NCBI GenBank assembly: GCA_965116115.1 | Contig: OZ220486.1 | Coordinates: forward strand, 1,054,001 to 1,118,000 | From: JAPOXR01 sp965116115 | GTDB taxonomy: Bacteria; Pseudomonadota; Alphaproteobacteria; Rhodobacterales; Rhodobacteraceae | Length of the DNA: 64,000 nucleotides | Direction of reading: 5' to 3' | In this document: piece after piece, positions 27,184-34,308 of the stretch | Layout: each line of letters starts with the position of its first letter | Position numbering within the stretch: the first letter of the stretch is position 1 | The notes under the pieces: model-generated | The model's database searches: none | Told to the model about the DNA's origin: nothing | What the model saw: only the letters and a program-made list of their open reading frames with translations | Made by a program: the position numbers and the translations under genes

Positions 27184-27682
27184 TGGCCGGGAATCATTTG
27201 CAGGAACAACTGCCGAAAATCCAACCCGGTTCCGGCGTGAATCTGAGTCTTGCAAACGGTTGTCACGAACAAAGCGACTTTCCGAATGTGGCCGCAGCCG
27301 GCTGCATTTTCCGCATGCGCCCGGTGCGCGTCAGTGTCCTGCCTGCGGCTGTTTTGAGAAGTCTGTATCATCAAGCCGGCAACGCGGAAACACACTTCAA
27401 CAGCAGGCACGGTTCTGGAACGCCGCCGGTTTTCCTGAGCATCCTGTCCGGCATAGCGAATTTGATGTGCCGTTCGGGTGCTTGCCGCGCCCGTGCAGTC
27501 AAATCCCGGGAACACATTATCATCGCTTTTGAAATTTCCCGTTTTCCGGCAAGAGTCCGCGTGACGACTCCAGACGAGAAGCAGATATAACCCGGATTCT
27601 TTGTCATGTGCAGGAGCAACGGGGTTCTGCCCGTAACTCTCGTCGACTGGTCCGGAAGCGCGCCCTGCCTATTACACACAAG
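27184..27682. other. Gene-free stretch left of the IS110 element
   Basis: Only overlapping short frames on both strands were seen, none with recognisable content. The promoter of the leftward oxidoreductase should be here. Confidence 0.45.
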
Positions 27683-27782
27683 CATCCATGTTCGGTTTCA
27701 AGGGCGTTTCGGGGGGAAATTCAGCCCTTGTTTCCTTTTTCCCACAGCTTTTGCACATTTTTTCCACAGAAGCTCCGCCCGT

Positions 27783-28790
27783 TCAGGAGGCCGGCGCCGC
27801 CGCCGCGGGCCGTCGAATCGGCCGCTCCGGAGGGCAGCTCGGCCGTGCGGACGCGGACGGGGCGTGTTTTTCCCAGACGCGCCGCTCGCGCAGCAGCGTG
27901 TTCGCCAGGACCGCCAGCTTACGCATGACGGCGACAAGGGCGACCTTATGACATTTCCCCCGCCCGGTGAGCCGGTCATAGAATGCGGACATATCTTTAT
28001 TGAACCGCACAGCCGTCAAAGCCGCCATGCAGAGGGCCCGCCTCGGGCGGAAGCGTCCGCCGCGGATGCGCCGGACGCCTTTCTTCGCGCCGCTGTCGCG
28101 GGCGAACGGCGCGGTTCCGGCGAGAGCCGCGGCCTGCCGGCTGTCGAGCTGCCCGAGTTCCGGCAGCCAGCCGAGCAGAGCGGCGGCCGCAACCGGTCCG
28201 ATGCCGGGAACGGACATCAGGATGCGGTAAGCGCGGGCCTGACCGGGATCGCTCTTGATATGCTTCTCGATCTCAGCTTCGAGAGCTTCCCTCTGCCGCT
28301 CGGCGGCTTTGATGATTTTATCCATGGGCTTCTTCGCTGACGCCTTCCGGATCTCATCGCGGCACTGACGCATTGTCTTAATGATCTCAACCGCTTGCGC
28401 ACGGGCGACCATGAGGTCATTGAGACCGTCAAGAAACGCGGATTTCGGCTCGGTCGCCGGGAGATCGGCGAAAGCCGCCGCGAAAGCGGCGAGCATCCTC
28501 GCATCCGTCTTGTCGGTTTTCACTGGCTGACCGGTCGCTTCGGCGAAGCGCCGCGCCTGGCGGGGGTTGACCACGCAGACTTCGTAACCTCGGTCGTGCA
28601 GCGACTGATGAACCGCCCGGTGCAGCCGTCCGGTCGCTTCGACAGCGACCCGCCGCACCGCGTGTTTTCTCAGAAACCCGTCGATCGCACGGAAACCCGG
28701 ACGGTCGTTTTTGAACCGGCGGTCGACGCCGGCGGCGTGCACATCGATCATTTCCTTGCTTATAGCTGAGCCTGCGCATATTTTCGTCAT
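27783..28790 (-). CDS. IS110-family DEDD transposase
   Basis: The product is 335 residues. The N-terminal RuvC-like DEDD domain has VAVEATGRLHRAVHQ (the Glu) and ATGQPVKTDKTDARMLAAFA (the two later Asp). The C-terminal Transposase_20 domain has ILMSVPGIGPVAAAALLGW and AALAGTAPFARDSGAKKG with the catalytic Ser region. The first motif, normally G-[IV]-D-[VI]-S-K, reads GSAISK (MTKICAGSAISKEMIDVHAA), so the expected first Asp is not at its usual place. Both copies share this. D15 in MIDVH could substitute, or the enzyme may be impaired. The frame is otherwise intact. Confidence 0.92.
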   Translation of the reverse strand: MTKICAGSAISKEMIDVHAAGVDRRFKNDRPGFRAIDGFLRKHAVRRVAVEATGRLHRAVHQSLHDRGYEVCVVNPRQARRFAEATGQPVKTDKTDARMLAAFAAAFADLPATEPKSAFLDGLNDLMVARAQAVEIIKTMRQCRDEIRKASAKKPMDKIIKAAERQREALEAEIEKHIKSDPGQARAYRILMSVPGIGPVAAAALLGWLPELGQLDSRQAAALAGTAPFARDSGAKKGVRRIRGGRFRPRRALCMAALTAVRFNKDMSAFYDRLTGRGKCHKVALVAVMRKLAVLANTLLRERRVWEKHAPSASARPSCPPERPIRRPAAAAPAS

Positions 28791-29100
28791 GTCCCTGTGC
28801 TCCTATTCTCATGGTTATTCGGATCTTGATCCAGGCAGCTGTTCAGGACGCGAGGGACCGGGAAAGCCGGGCCGGCCATGCTTGTGTACGGTTCTTTTAA
28901 CCCTGTTTGTCATCGGCCCGACCCGGCTCAGCGGGGACATTCGCCCCCGCTTCCCCTTGCCGGCTGCGGCCGGCAAGGGGAACCCGCGACAGGATAGCAC
29001 GGCTGCGGATGAGCGGTGAAATAAAAGTTTGCTGCAACCTCGCGCCGAGCAACCCCTGTGGACAACTCCTTATGGAATTATCCTTGGTTTGATTCATATG
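28791..29100 (-). ncRNA. Candidate IS110 bridge-RNA region (5' leader), copy 1
   Basis: IS110 elements are known to encode a structured guide (bridge) RNA in the non-coding end upstream of the gene. This 310-base leader is conserved with copy 2 (48356-48665). It holds a 12-bp stem CCCCTTGCCGGC/GCCGGCAAGGGG at 28953-28980 and a second stem AGCGGGG/CCCCGCT at about 28930-28952. The loops differ between copies while the stems are kept. No guide assignment was attempted. Confidence 0.55.
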
Positions 29101-29108
29101 AGTTTGTC

Positions 29109-29411
29109 TTAACGCCGCCGGTGATACAGCAGGCTGGAGCGGTCCAATCTCAGCAGGCGCTCGTAATTTTGAGTCCGGCAGGCTGGATTCGTGCAGCCCC
29201 GCCGGATGATCCGGCATCCGGGCGGCGGGTCGCTGCGGCGGTTCATATAGCCGCCCATGATCGCCATGACCAGCGCCGCATGGCCCAAGTTGTCAGGCGT
29301 CTGTTTGAGACGCTGGTCGGCGGCGACATCTTTGTCAAGACAAACTTGTGTGTAATAGGCAGAGTGCGGCAGAAGACTCCATTGGTGATTTGCTCTTGCT
29401 GCCCGCATCAC
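29109..29411 (-). pseudogene. C-terminal fragment of an IS4/Tn5-type transposase
   Basis: The stretch YYTQVCLDKDVAADQRLKQT, then ALVMAIMGGYMNRRSDPPPG and CRIIRRG, resembles the last domain of Tn5-like transposases. It differs from the IS4 type at 173 and 48338. No N-terminal part or ends remain. Confidence 0.5.
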
Positions 29412-29529
29412 AGCGGCGAATCTCGAATCGGATGCGCGAACGGAAGGAATGAAGCGCCCGAAACGCTTGCTGTCGGAGAGTTTCCAGCTATATTGTTAGC
29501 CAGATATGCTGGATCGGGGCGGAGAGTCG

Positions 29530-29724
29530 ATGTACGTCGTCAATGTCCATCAAGCAAAAACCGAGCTTTCCCGGCTGTTGGCCCGGGTCGAGGCTGGCGA
29601 AGACGTGGTGATCGCGCGTCGTGGCACACCCATAGCGCGGCTCATCAAGTGCAAGGCCAAGGTCAAGCGGCAACCCGATGTCCTCAAGGGGAAGATTGCC
29701 GTGAAGCGCCCGAAACGCTCCTGA
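29530..29724 (+). CDS. Phd/YefM-type antitoxin
   Basis: The product is 64 residues: MYVVNVHQAKTELSRLLARV, then EAGEDVVIARRGTPIARLI, the Phd/YefM fold with a basic C-terminal tail. ATG 29530 follows GGAGAG closely. It would neutralise the VapC toxin encoded 46 bases downstream and repress the operon. Confidence 0.88.
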   Translation: MYVVNVHQAKTELSRLLARVEAGEDVVIARRGTPIARLIKCKAKVKRQPDVLKGKIAVKRPKRS

Positions 29725-29770
29725 TACCTGATACCTTTTTCAATCCGTTGCCGGAGGAGGAGTTGACGGC

Positions 29771-30175
29771 ATGGGAGGATGGGTAGCGGTACGGGTGCTG
29801 CTGGACACCCATGCATTTCTCTGGTGGATCGCAGACAGCGGACGGCTGTCGGGCCCGGCGCGGGGCGTGATTGCGGACGAGCTGAACGACATCGTGGTCA
29901 GCGCAGCGTCGGCTTGGGAAATCGCAACCAAATTCCGGATCGGCAAACTGCCGGGATGGGAGGCTTTGGCGGCCGATATCGCCAGCCACATTGCCGGACA
30001 GGGGTTCGATGAACTGGCGATCGGCGTTGCGGACGCCGAGTGTGCCGGGCGCCTGCCCGATCCCCATCGCGATCCGTTCGACCGTATGCTCGCCGCACAA
30101 GCTCTGGCACGAGAATTTCCGATCGTCTCTGTCGATCCGGTGTTCGACGGTTTCGGCGTCATCCGCCTGTGGTGA
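29771..30175 (+). CDS. vapC: VapC-type PIN-domain ribonuclease toxin
   Basis: The product is 134 residues. The PIN acidic residues are in LLDTHAFLWW, SAASAWEIATKFRIGKL, PHRDPFDRMLAAQALAREFP and IVSVDPVFDGFGV, the four-acid pattern of the Phd-associated VapC group. GAGGAGG lies upstream of ATG 29771. It is an intact pair with the gene at 29530. Confidence 0.9.
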   Translation: MGGWVAVRVLLDTHAFLWWIADSGRLSGPARGVIADELNDIVVSAASAWEIATKFRIGKLPGWEALAADIASHIAGQGFDELAIGVADAECAGRLPDPHRDPFDRMLAAQALAREFPIVSVDPVFDGFGVIRLW

Positions 30176-30272
30176 CGGACATATCATGGCAGTGAGGCGG
30201 CTTATTCCGCCAGCGTGACACCGGCATTGAACATCCATTCGTCCGAGGCGAATATCCGGGGGGGGGGGGCTG

Positions 30273-30536
30273 TTAAGGCATAAGAAAGTTGCCGTCGCTC
30301 TGGCTCCCGGGAGATTCGCTCTGTCTACGCCGAGCCTCGTTCGGGATAGGATTGTGACTGCGGCGGGTCGACGGCCGACTCGGGTACCGAAGAAGAACAT
30401 GCGCCCGCCGCCGCTCGGCCGAATCCCGGACGGAAGAGACGATCTCCGCTGACTCGGCCCGCTCATGATCTTCGAGCCGAATGCGCCATATCTTACGTTC
30501 GATCTGTTCCCGTTGATCCGTCATCGCTTCTTTCAC
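30273..30536 (-). pseudogene. N-terminal relic of an IS630-family transposase
   Basis: The minus strand reads MTDQREQIERKIWRIRLEDH, then ERAESAEIVSSVRDSAERRRAHVLL, matching the start of the IS630 genes at 37722 and 45873. It then loses similarity. A run of about 12 G residues lies just to the left (about 30258-30269). Confidence 0.75.
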
Positions 30537-30557
30537 GACGGATGATCTTCAGAAACG

Positions 30558-31992
30558 GGGGATGTCCCGCTTGGTGTTGAAACCCGCATGAGCGATGCTG
30601 CCTGTCGACTATCTATGCGGCGTCCTTGAGCCGGTCAAGCCGATCCTTTTGACGATATTCGATGAGAGCCTGTTTGAGAACGGGCAACTGCCTGTACGCC
30701 TTGATGCGGCGGAAACCCTTCTCGGCTTCCATCATGCCGGCGGCGGGCTGCCGCAAAGCCATCCCGGCGTTCCTCCAGCGCTTCACGTTGCGGCAGACCT
30801 GCCGGACCGTGCTGTTCATCGATTCGATGATGTTCGTGCTCGCCAGCGACCGCCGCAGCTCTAACGGCAGGCCGAGCCGGGAGACGGTCAGGACTTCGTC
30901 CAAGCCCTCAAGTATCGACCGGGAGACGTCCGGAGCCTCCTGTTCGAACCGCTGGGCCAAGTTGCGCATCAGCCGCTCGGCCTTGTCGGCGTCATCAAGT
31001 TCCCACGCCTGCCTGAGCGTCCGCCGCACGGCGGCGTGATGCTTCGCGGCGAGACGGTCGGTGATGTTGCGGCCCTTGTGAACCTGACAGCGCTGGACAG
31101 GGATATCCGCGCCGAAAGTGCGCCGGATCGCCTTGCTGAGCGCCCTGGCTCCATCGACGATGAACAGATAACAGCCCTCCGGGTCAAGCCCGCGCTCGAT
31201 CAGATCATCAAGCAGAGCCTGCACGGCCGCGGTATTCTCAGTCGCGCCTTCGATGACGACTGAGGGGCGCTTACGCCCGGACGCGTCAATGCCGACCGCC
31301 CCGATCATCAGCAGGCGGTCGCTCAGATGCAGCCCGTCGATCTGAACCGCGACGAGATCAAGCTCCGACAGATCGGAAGTCATCCATTCATCAAACTTCG
31401 CCTGCGTCAGAGCCTTGAACCGGCGGGACACGGCTGATTTCGACAGCCCGCAGCCCGCCCCGCACGGAACCCCGGCCTCCGGAATCCTCACCGCCCGGCG
31501 GAACTTGCGGGTCGCTACATTCGCCGTCATCAGATTCACCGCCCATTGATCAAGATAGCCGTCCGCGGATATCTCTTCCCAGCTCGGCAGAGACATCTCC
31601 TTGCCCGCAGCCTTGCAGCGGAGCCGGGGACGGTCGATGCCGACCTTGCCGCCGTGGAACCCGACCTGGGAACGCGCATGCCCCCAGCGGTGCCCCGGCT
31701 TGTCGGGAGAATGACTGTAACGCTTCCCGGCCAGCCGTTCGGCGTCCTCGTCCATCATCTGCCGCAGATACGCGATGCCCGTCGTCAGACAGAATTTCTC
31801 GAAACTCTCGGTCACGTCTTCGTACGCCTCTTCGACGAGCGCGTTGATGTTCGAAACGCTGGCGGAGGCGCGGGGGAATGTGCTAATGGTCTTCATGGTG
31901 TTGCTTCCTTTTCTTCAGAAAATCCCCGAGCTGATGCCCGGGGGAGAGGCAACACCGCCTGTATCAAATTCAACACCGATCGGGACATCCCC
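30558..31992 (-). mobile_element. IS256-family element, apparently intact
   Basis: The 1435-base element has terminal inverted repeats starting GGGGATGTCCCG, then three differing bases, then GGTGTTGAA, at both ends. It is flanked by a perfect 8-bp direct repeat CAGAAACG (30550-30557 and 31993-32000), the size expected for IS256. Intact ends, target duplication and gene suggest recent arrival. Confidence 0.95.
30613..31896 (-). CDS. IS256-family (Mutator-type) transposase
   Basis: The product is 427 residues. The DDE residues are in LVAVQIDGLHLSDRLLM, CYLFIVDGARALSKAIR and SLASTNIIESMNSTVRQVCR; the spacing and the C-terminal MALRQPAAGMMEAEKGFRRI match the family. No frame break is seen, so it is likely functional. 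Confidence 0.95.
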   Translation of the reverse strand: MKTISTFPRASASVSNINALVEEAYEDVTESFEKFCLTTGIAYLRQMMDEDAERLAGKRYSHSPDKPGHRWGHARSQVGFHGGKVGIDRPRLRCKAAGKEMSLPSWEEISADGYLDQWAVNLMTANVATRKFRRAVRIPEAGVPCGAGCGLSKSAVSRRFKALTQAKFDEWMTSDLSELDLVAVQIDGLHLSDRLLMIGAVGIDASGRKRPSVVIEGATENTAAVQALLDDLIERGLDPEGCYLFIVDGARALSKAIRRTFGADIPVQRCQVHKGRNITDRLAAKHHAAVRRTLRQAWELDDADKAERLMRNLAQRFEQEAPDVSRSILEGLDEVLTVSRLGLPLELRRSLASTNIIESMNSTVRQVCRNVKRWRNAGMALRQPAAGMMEAEKGFRRIKAYRQLPVLKQALIEYRQKDRLDRLKDAA

Positions 31993-32134
31993 CAGAAACG
32001 TACTTGCAGAGCATACCTGACATCTGATATGGTTTGATCCCGACAGAGAGGCTGCTAGCTGACTTTGATGATTTATTTCATCATTCACTACACGGGCCAT
32101 TGAAGTCTGACATGAACTCAAGGAGTTAACCAAA

Positions 32135-32203
32135 ATGGGATGGTTAGGCGTACTGATTGGTGGAATAGCAATTTGGCTGCTTTGGGATGAGGGTGGACTG
32201 TAG
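32135..32203 (+). CDS. Putative 22-residue hydrophobic micro-ORF
   Basis: ATG 32135 is preceded by AAGGAG at 9-base spacing and encodes MGWLGVLIGGIAIWLLWDEG and two more residues, a single potential membrane span. The strong ribosome site in AT-rich DNA makes translation plausible. No family is recognised, and chance cannot be excluded. Confidence 0.35.
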   Translation: MGWLGVLIGGIAIWLLWDEGGL

Positions 32204-32227
32204 CTTGCCGGAGCAATTGTTTGCACA

Positions 32228-32425
32228 GTGGTTGAATTTTTTTCTTGGGGTATCATGCACAATTTTGCAGTCGAAATACGCAACATAGTCCGCCCACGAA
32301 ATACTGGTGGATTTTATGATTTTACAGTTTTTGAGGCTAATGCTGTTCCAAACTGGATTGCTGTAATAAATATGGTTGGATTTGCAGCTGCTATTGGGTT
32401 TGTGATTGCCGGAATAGTAATTTGA
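32228..32425 (+). CDS. Putative small protein with a C-terminal membrane span
   Basis: The frame is 65 codons from GTG 32228, or 56 from ATG 32255. The N-terminal half is polar (HNFAVEIRNIVRPRNTGG) and the last 20 residues form a hydrophobic span (MVGFAAAIGFVIAGIVI). The ribosome sites are weak. It lies between two other small membrane ORFs in the same direction and AT-rich context. No family is recognised. Confidence 0.35.
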   Translation: MVEFFSWGIMHNFAVEIRNIVRPRNTGGFYDFTVFEANAVPNWIAVINMVGFAAAIGFVIAGIVI

Positions 32426-32452
32426 TTAACCCAGTAAATGGGAGGTGTTATT

Positions 32453-32701
32453 ATGGTTGCTGATTCTGTCAATAGAGAATATAATCAGGCTAGGCGAAAA
32501 TTTCGAAGAATTACTTACTGTGTATTATTTTCACTATACATACTTTTTACGCTAATCTTTAACACTCCTATCGAGGGATGGTGGTTGATTGGATTTTGTG
32601 TAGGAGCAGTTGCTTTGGAATTCTGGTTGTGGATTAACTTTGGACTCCCTAGTGCAGCTAAAAAAGGAAGTGCCGAATTTAAGAAAGTGTATTTCCAGTA
32701 A
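32453..32701 (+). CDS. Small two-span membrane protein of unknown function
   Basis: The product is 82 residues from ATG 32453, which follows GGAGG at 32440-32444 with good spacing. A basic N-terminus (NREYNQARRKFRRITYC) is followed by two hydrophobic segments (VLFSLYILFTLIF and GWWLIGFCVGAVALEFWLWI) and a Lys-rich tail. AT-rich composition differs from the flanking genes. It is probably part of an acquired fragment left of the restriction genes. No function is proposed. Confidence 0.6.
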   Translation: MVADSVNREYNQARRKFRRITYCVLFSLYILFTLIFNTPIEGWWLIGFCVGAVALEFWLWINFGLPSAAKKGSAEFKKVYFQ

Positions 32702-32751
32702 ATTCAACATCCCGCAGAATGGTGGCTGTGGCGACTGCGCGGCTCAGCAAG

Positions 32752-32830
32752 TACCCATGTTCCGATTCAAGGGCATTTACAGGAAAAAACTCAGCCCTAT
32801 TTCCTTTTTCATAAAGCGTTTCCACATCGA
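32752..32830. repeat. IS110 right-end remnant
   Basis: After AAG, the sequence CCATGTTCCGATTCAAGGGC, then ACTCAGCCCTATTTCC, matches the right end of the IS110 elements with substitutions. The rest is missing. Confidence 0.55.
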
Positions 32831-33042
32831 ATGCGTGCCGAATCAAACATGAAAACCTGCCGCCCTTTTGCGGCAGACCTAGCGCGAAGTAAAGGGGTCT
32901 GTTTGTTGTCACCCGGACGACTAAACTGCAGGGGTGGGCATTCAAACTCCTGGAAGTGAATCGGAAAAAATCGTTCTCATAAACGTGACAGTTTGAATTC
33001 ACTTTCCGCAAGCTGAAAATAAAAGGGGAGCGATATACGAGC

Positions 33043-34281
33043 ATGGACGCACAACACGGGATGGCAGCGTCGCTGCCTGATCGGAGCCGCTCCGGCAGGC
33101 AGAAAAAACCCGCATTTTTCGCGGTCGACTTCTTCTGCGGGGCAGGGGGAACTACGCGCGGCCTGATCGACGCCGGCGGCTATGTGATCGCCGGCTTGGA
33201 CAAACAAGAAAGCTGTCGGCGGACTTACGTTGCGAACAACGGTAATGAGACTGGAGACAGAGCATATCCGGAGTTCTTGGCGTTCGATTTGTTTCCAGCG
33301 ACAAAGGAATATCCCGGTGGTCAGCAGAACGAAGCGATCAACTGCCTTGATAAGTTGCTCAAATCGCATCGGCGACGTTATCCCGATGTGCCGCTCCTCT
33401 TTGCAATCTGCGCACCGTGCCAGCCTTTCACGAAACTCAGCAAGGCTGAACTCAGCAAGGAACGCATTGCTGCGCGTCTGCGTGATCGAAGCTTGCTGGC
33501 ACATGCATGCCGATTCGTAGAGCGGTACCGTCCCGACATAGTGCTTTCCGAGAACGTCTCGGGCATTACCGATGCCCGGTACGGCGGCGTGTGGGAGGAC
33601 TTCGGGAACCGGCTGCGAGATCTGTCATTCGCTTTATCCACCAAGCGTGTGTGCGCTTCGGATTTTGGTGTTCCGCAATATCGCAAGCGAACGATTCTCG
33701 CTGCGGTGCGCACCGCGCCTGCCCGGATATCCGAACCTTTCGAACTGCCGGGCGGAGATGCATCGGTCGGACGCAAGACGGCAGGAGAGGCTTTGTCCGG
33801 TCTTCCTCCCCTTGATGCCGGCGATGTGCATGGTGAAGTATTGAACCATGCGACCCGCAATTTGAGCGAACTGAACAGAAAACGGATTTCCTGCGCGAAA
33901 CCGGGAGAGTCCAACGCGTATCTGCTCTCAACGCCGCACGGTGATCTTTCTCTCGCCTGCCATCGGCGGGTGAATGCGCGGCTGCGAAACCGATGCTTCA
34001 CCGATGTTTATACCCGAATGTCTCCCGACCGGCCGGCGCCGACGATCACAACACGCTGCCACAGCATCACGAACGGTCGCTTCGGGCACCCGGATGTCAA
34101 GCAGTTCCGCGGCATCTCAATGCGGGAAGCAGCGAGACTCCAGTCGTTCCGGGACGACTATGTGTTTTATCCCGTCAATCAGGTTCAACCCGTTGCCCGC
34201 ATGATCGGCAACGCCGTTCCGCCTGCCTTGGCCCGCTTTTATGCCGGGCGACTGGTCGAAATGTTGCGGGCGAAGCAATAG
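33043..34281 (+). CDS. DNA (cytosine-5) methyltransferase
   Basis: The product is 412 residues with the ordered C5-methylase motifs: I (VDFFCGAGGTTRG, about 28-40), IV with the catalytic Cys (APCQPFTKLSK, Cys about 126), VI (SENVSG, about 169), VIII (QYRKRTILAAV), then a variable recognition region, and IX/X (MREAARLQSFRDDYVF, ARMIGNAVPPALARFYAG). It probably protects host DNA from the nuclease gene that starts 27 bases downstream. The recognition sequence cannot be read from this. The upstream region is AT-rich and separated from housekeeping genes, consistent with acquisition. Confidence 0.95.
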   Translation: MDAQHGMAASLPDRSRSGRQKKPAFFAVDFFCGAGGTTRGLIDAGGYVIAGLDKQESCRRTYVANNGNETGDRAYPEFLAFDLFPATKEYPGGQQNEAINCLDKLLKSHRRRYPDVPLLFAICAPCQPFTKLSKAELSKERIAARLRDRSLLAHACRFVERYRPDIVLSENVSGITDARYGGVWEDFGNRLRDLSFALSTKRVCASDFGVPQYRKRTILAAVRTAPARISEPFELPGGDASVGRKTAGEALSGLPPLDAGDVHGEVLNHATRNLSELNRKRISCAKPGESNAYLLSTPHGDLSLACHRRVNARLRNRCFTDVYTRMSPDRPAPTITTRCHSITNGRFGHPDVKQFRGISMREAARLQSFRDDYVFYPVNQVQPVARMIGNAVPPALARFYAGRLVEMLRAKQ

Positions 34282-34308
34282 ATAATCATCCAGCCTCGGA
34301 GGAAACCC

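Larger units (their letters stand above)
27683..29100 (-). mobile_element. IS110-family element, copy 1
   Basis: The element has no terminal inverted repeats. On the minus strand it begins CATATGAATCAAACCAAGG and ends GGATG. Both boundaries are flanked by the dinucleotide CT on the element's coding strand (AG at 29101-29102 and 27681-27682 on the plus strand). The boundaries were inferred by comparison with the copy in IS4 at 48356-49768. It has a 310-base non-coding leader, one transposase gene and about 100 bases of right end. Confidence 0.85.

Noticed and set aside
30258..30269. Run of about 12 G as a phase-variable tract
   Set aside because: It lies in debris between vapC and an IS630 relic, not inside a reading frame or an identifiable promoter.
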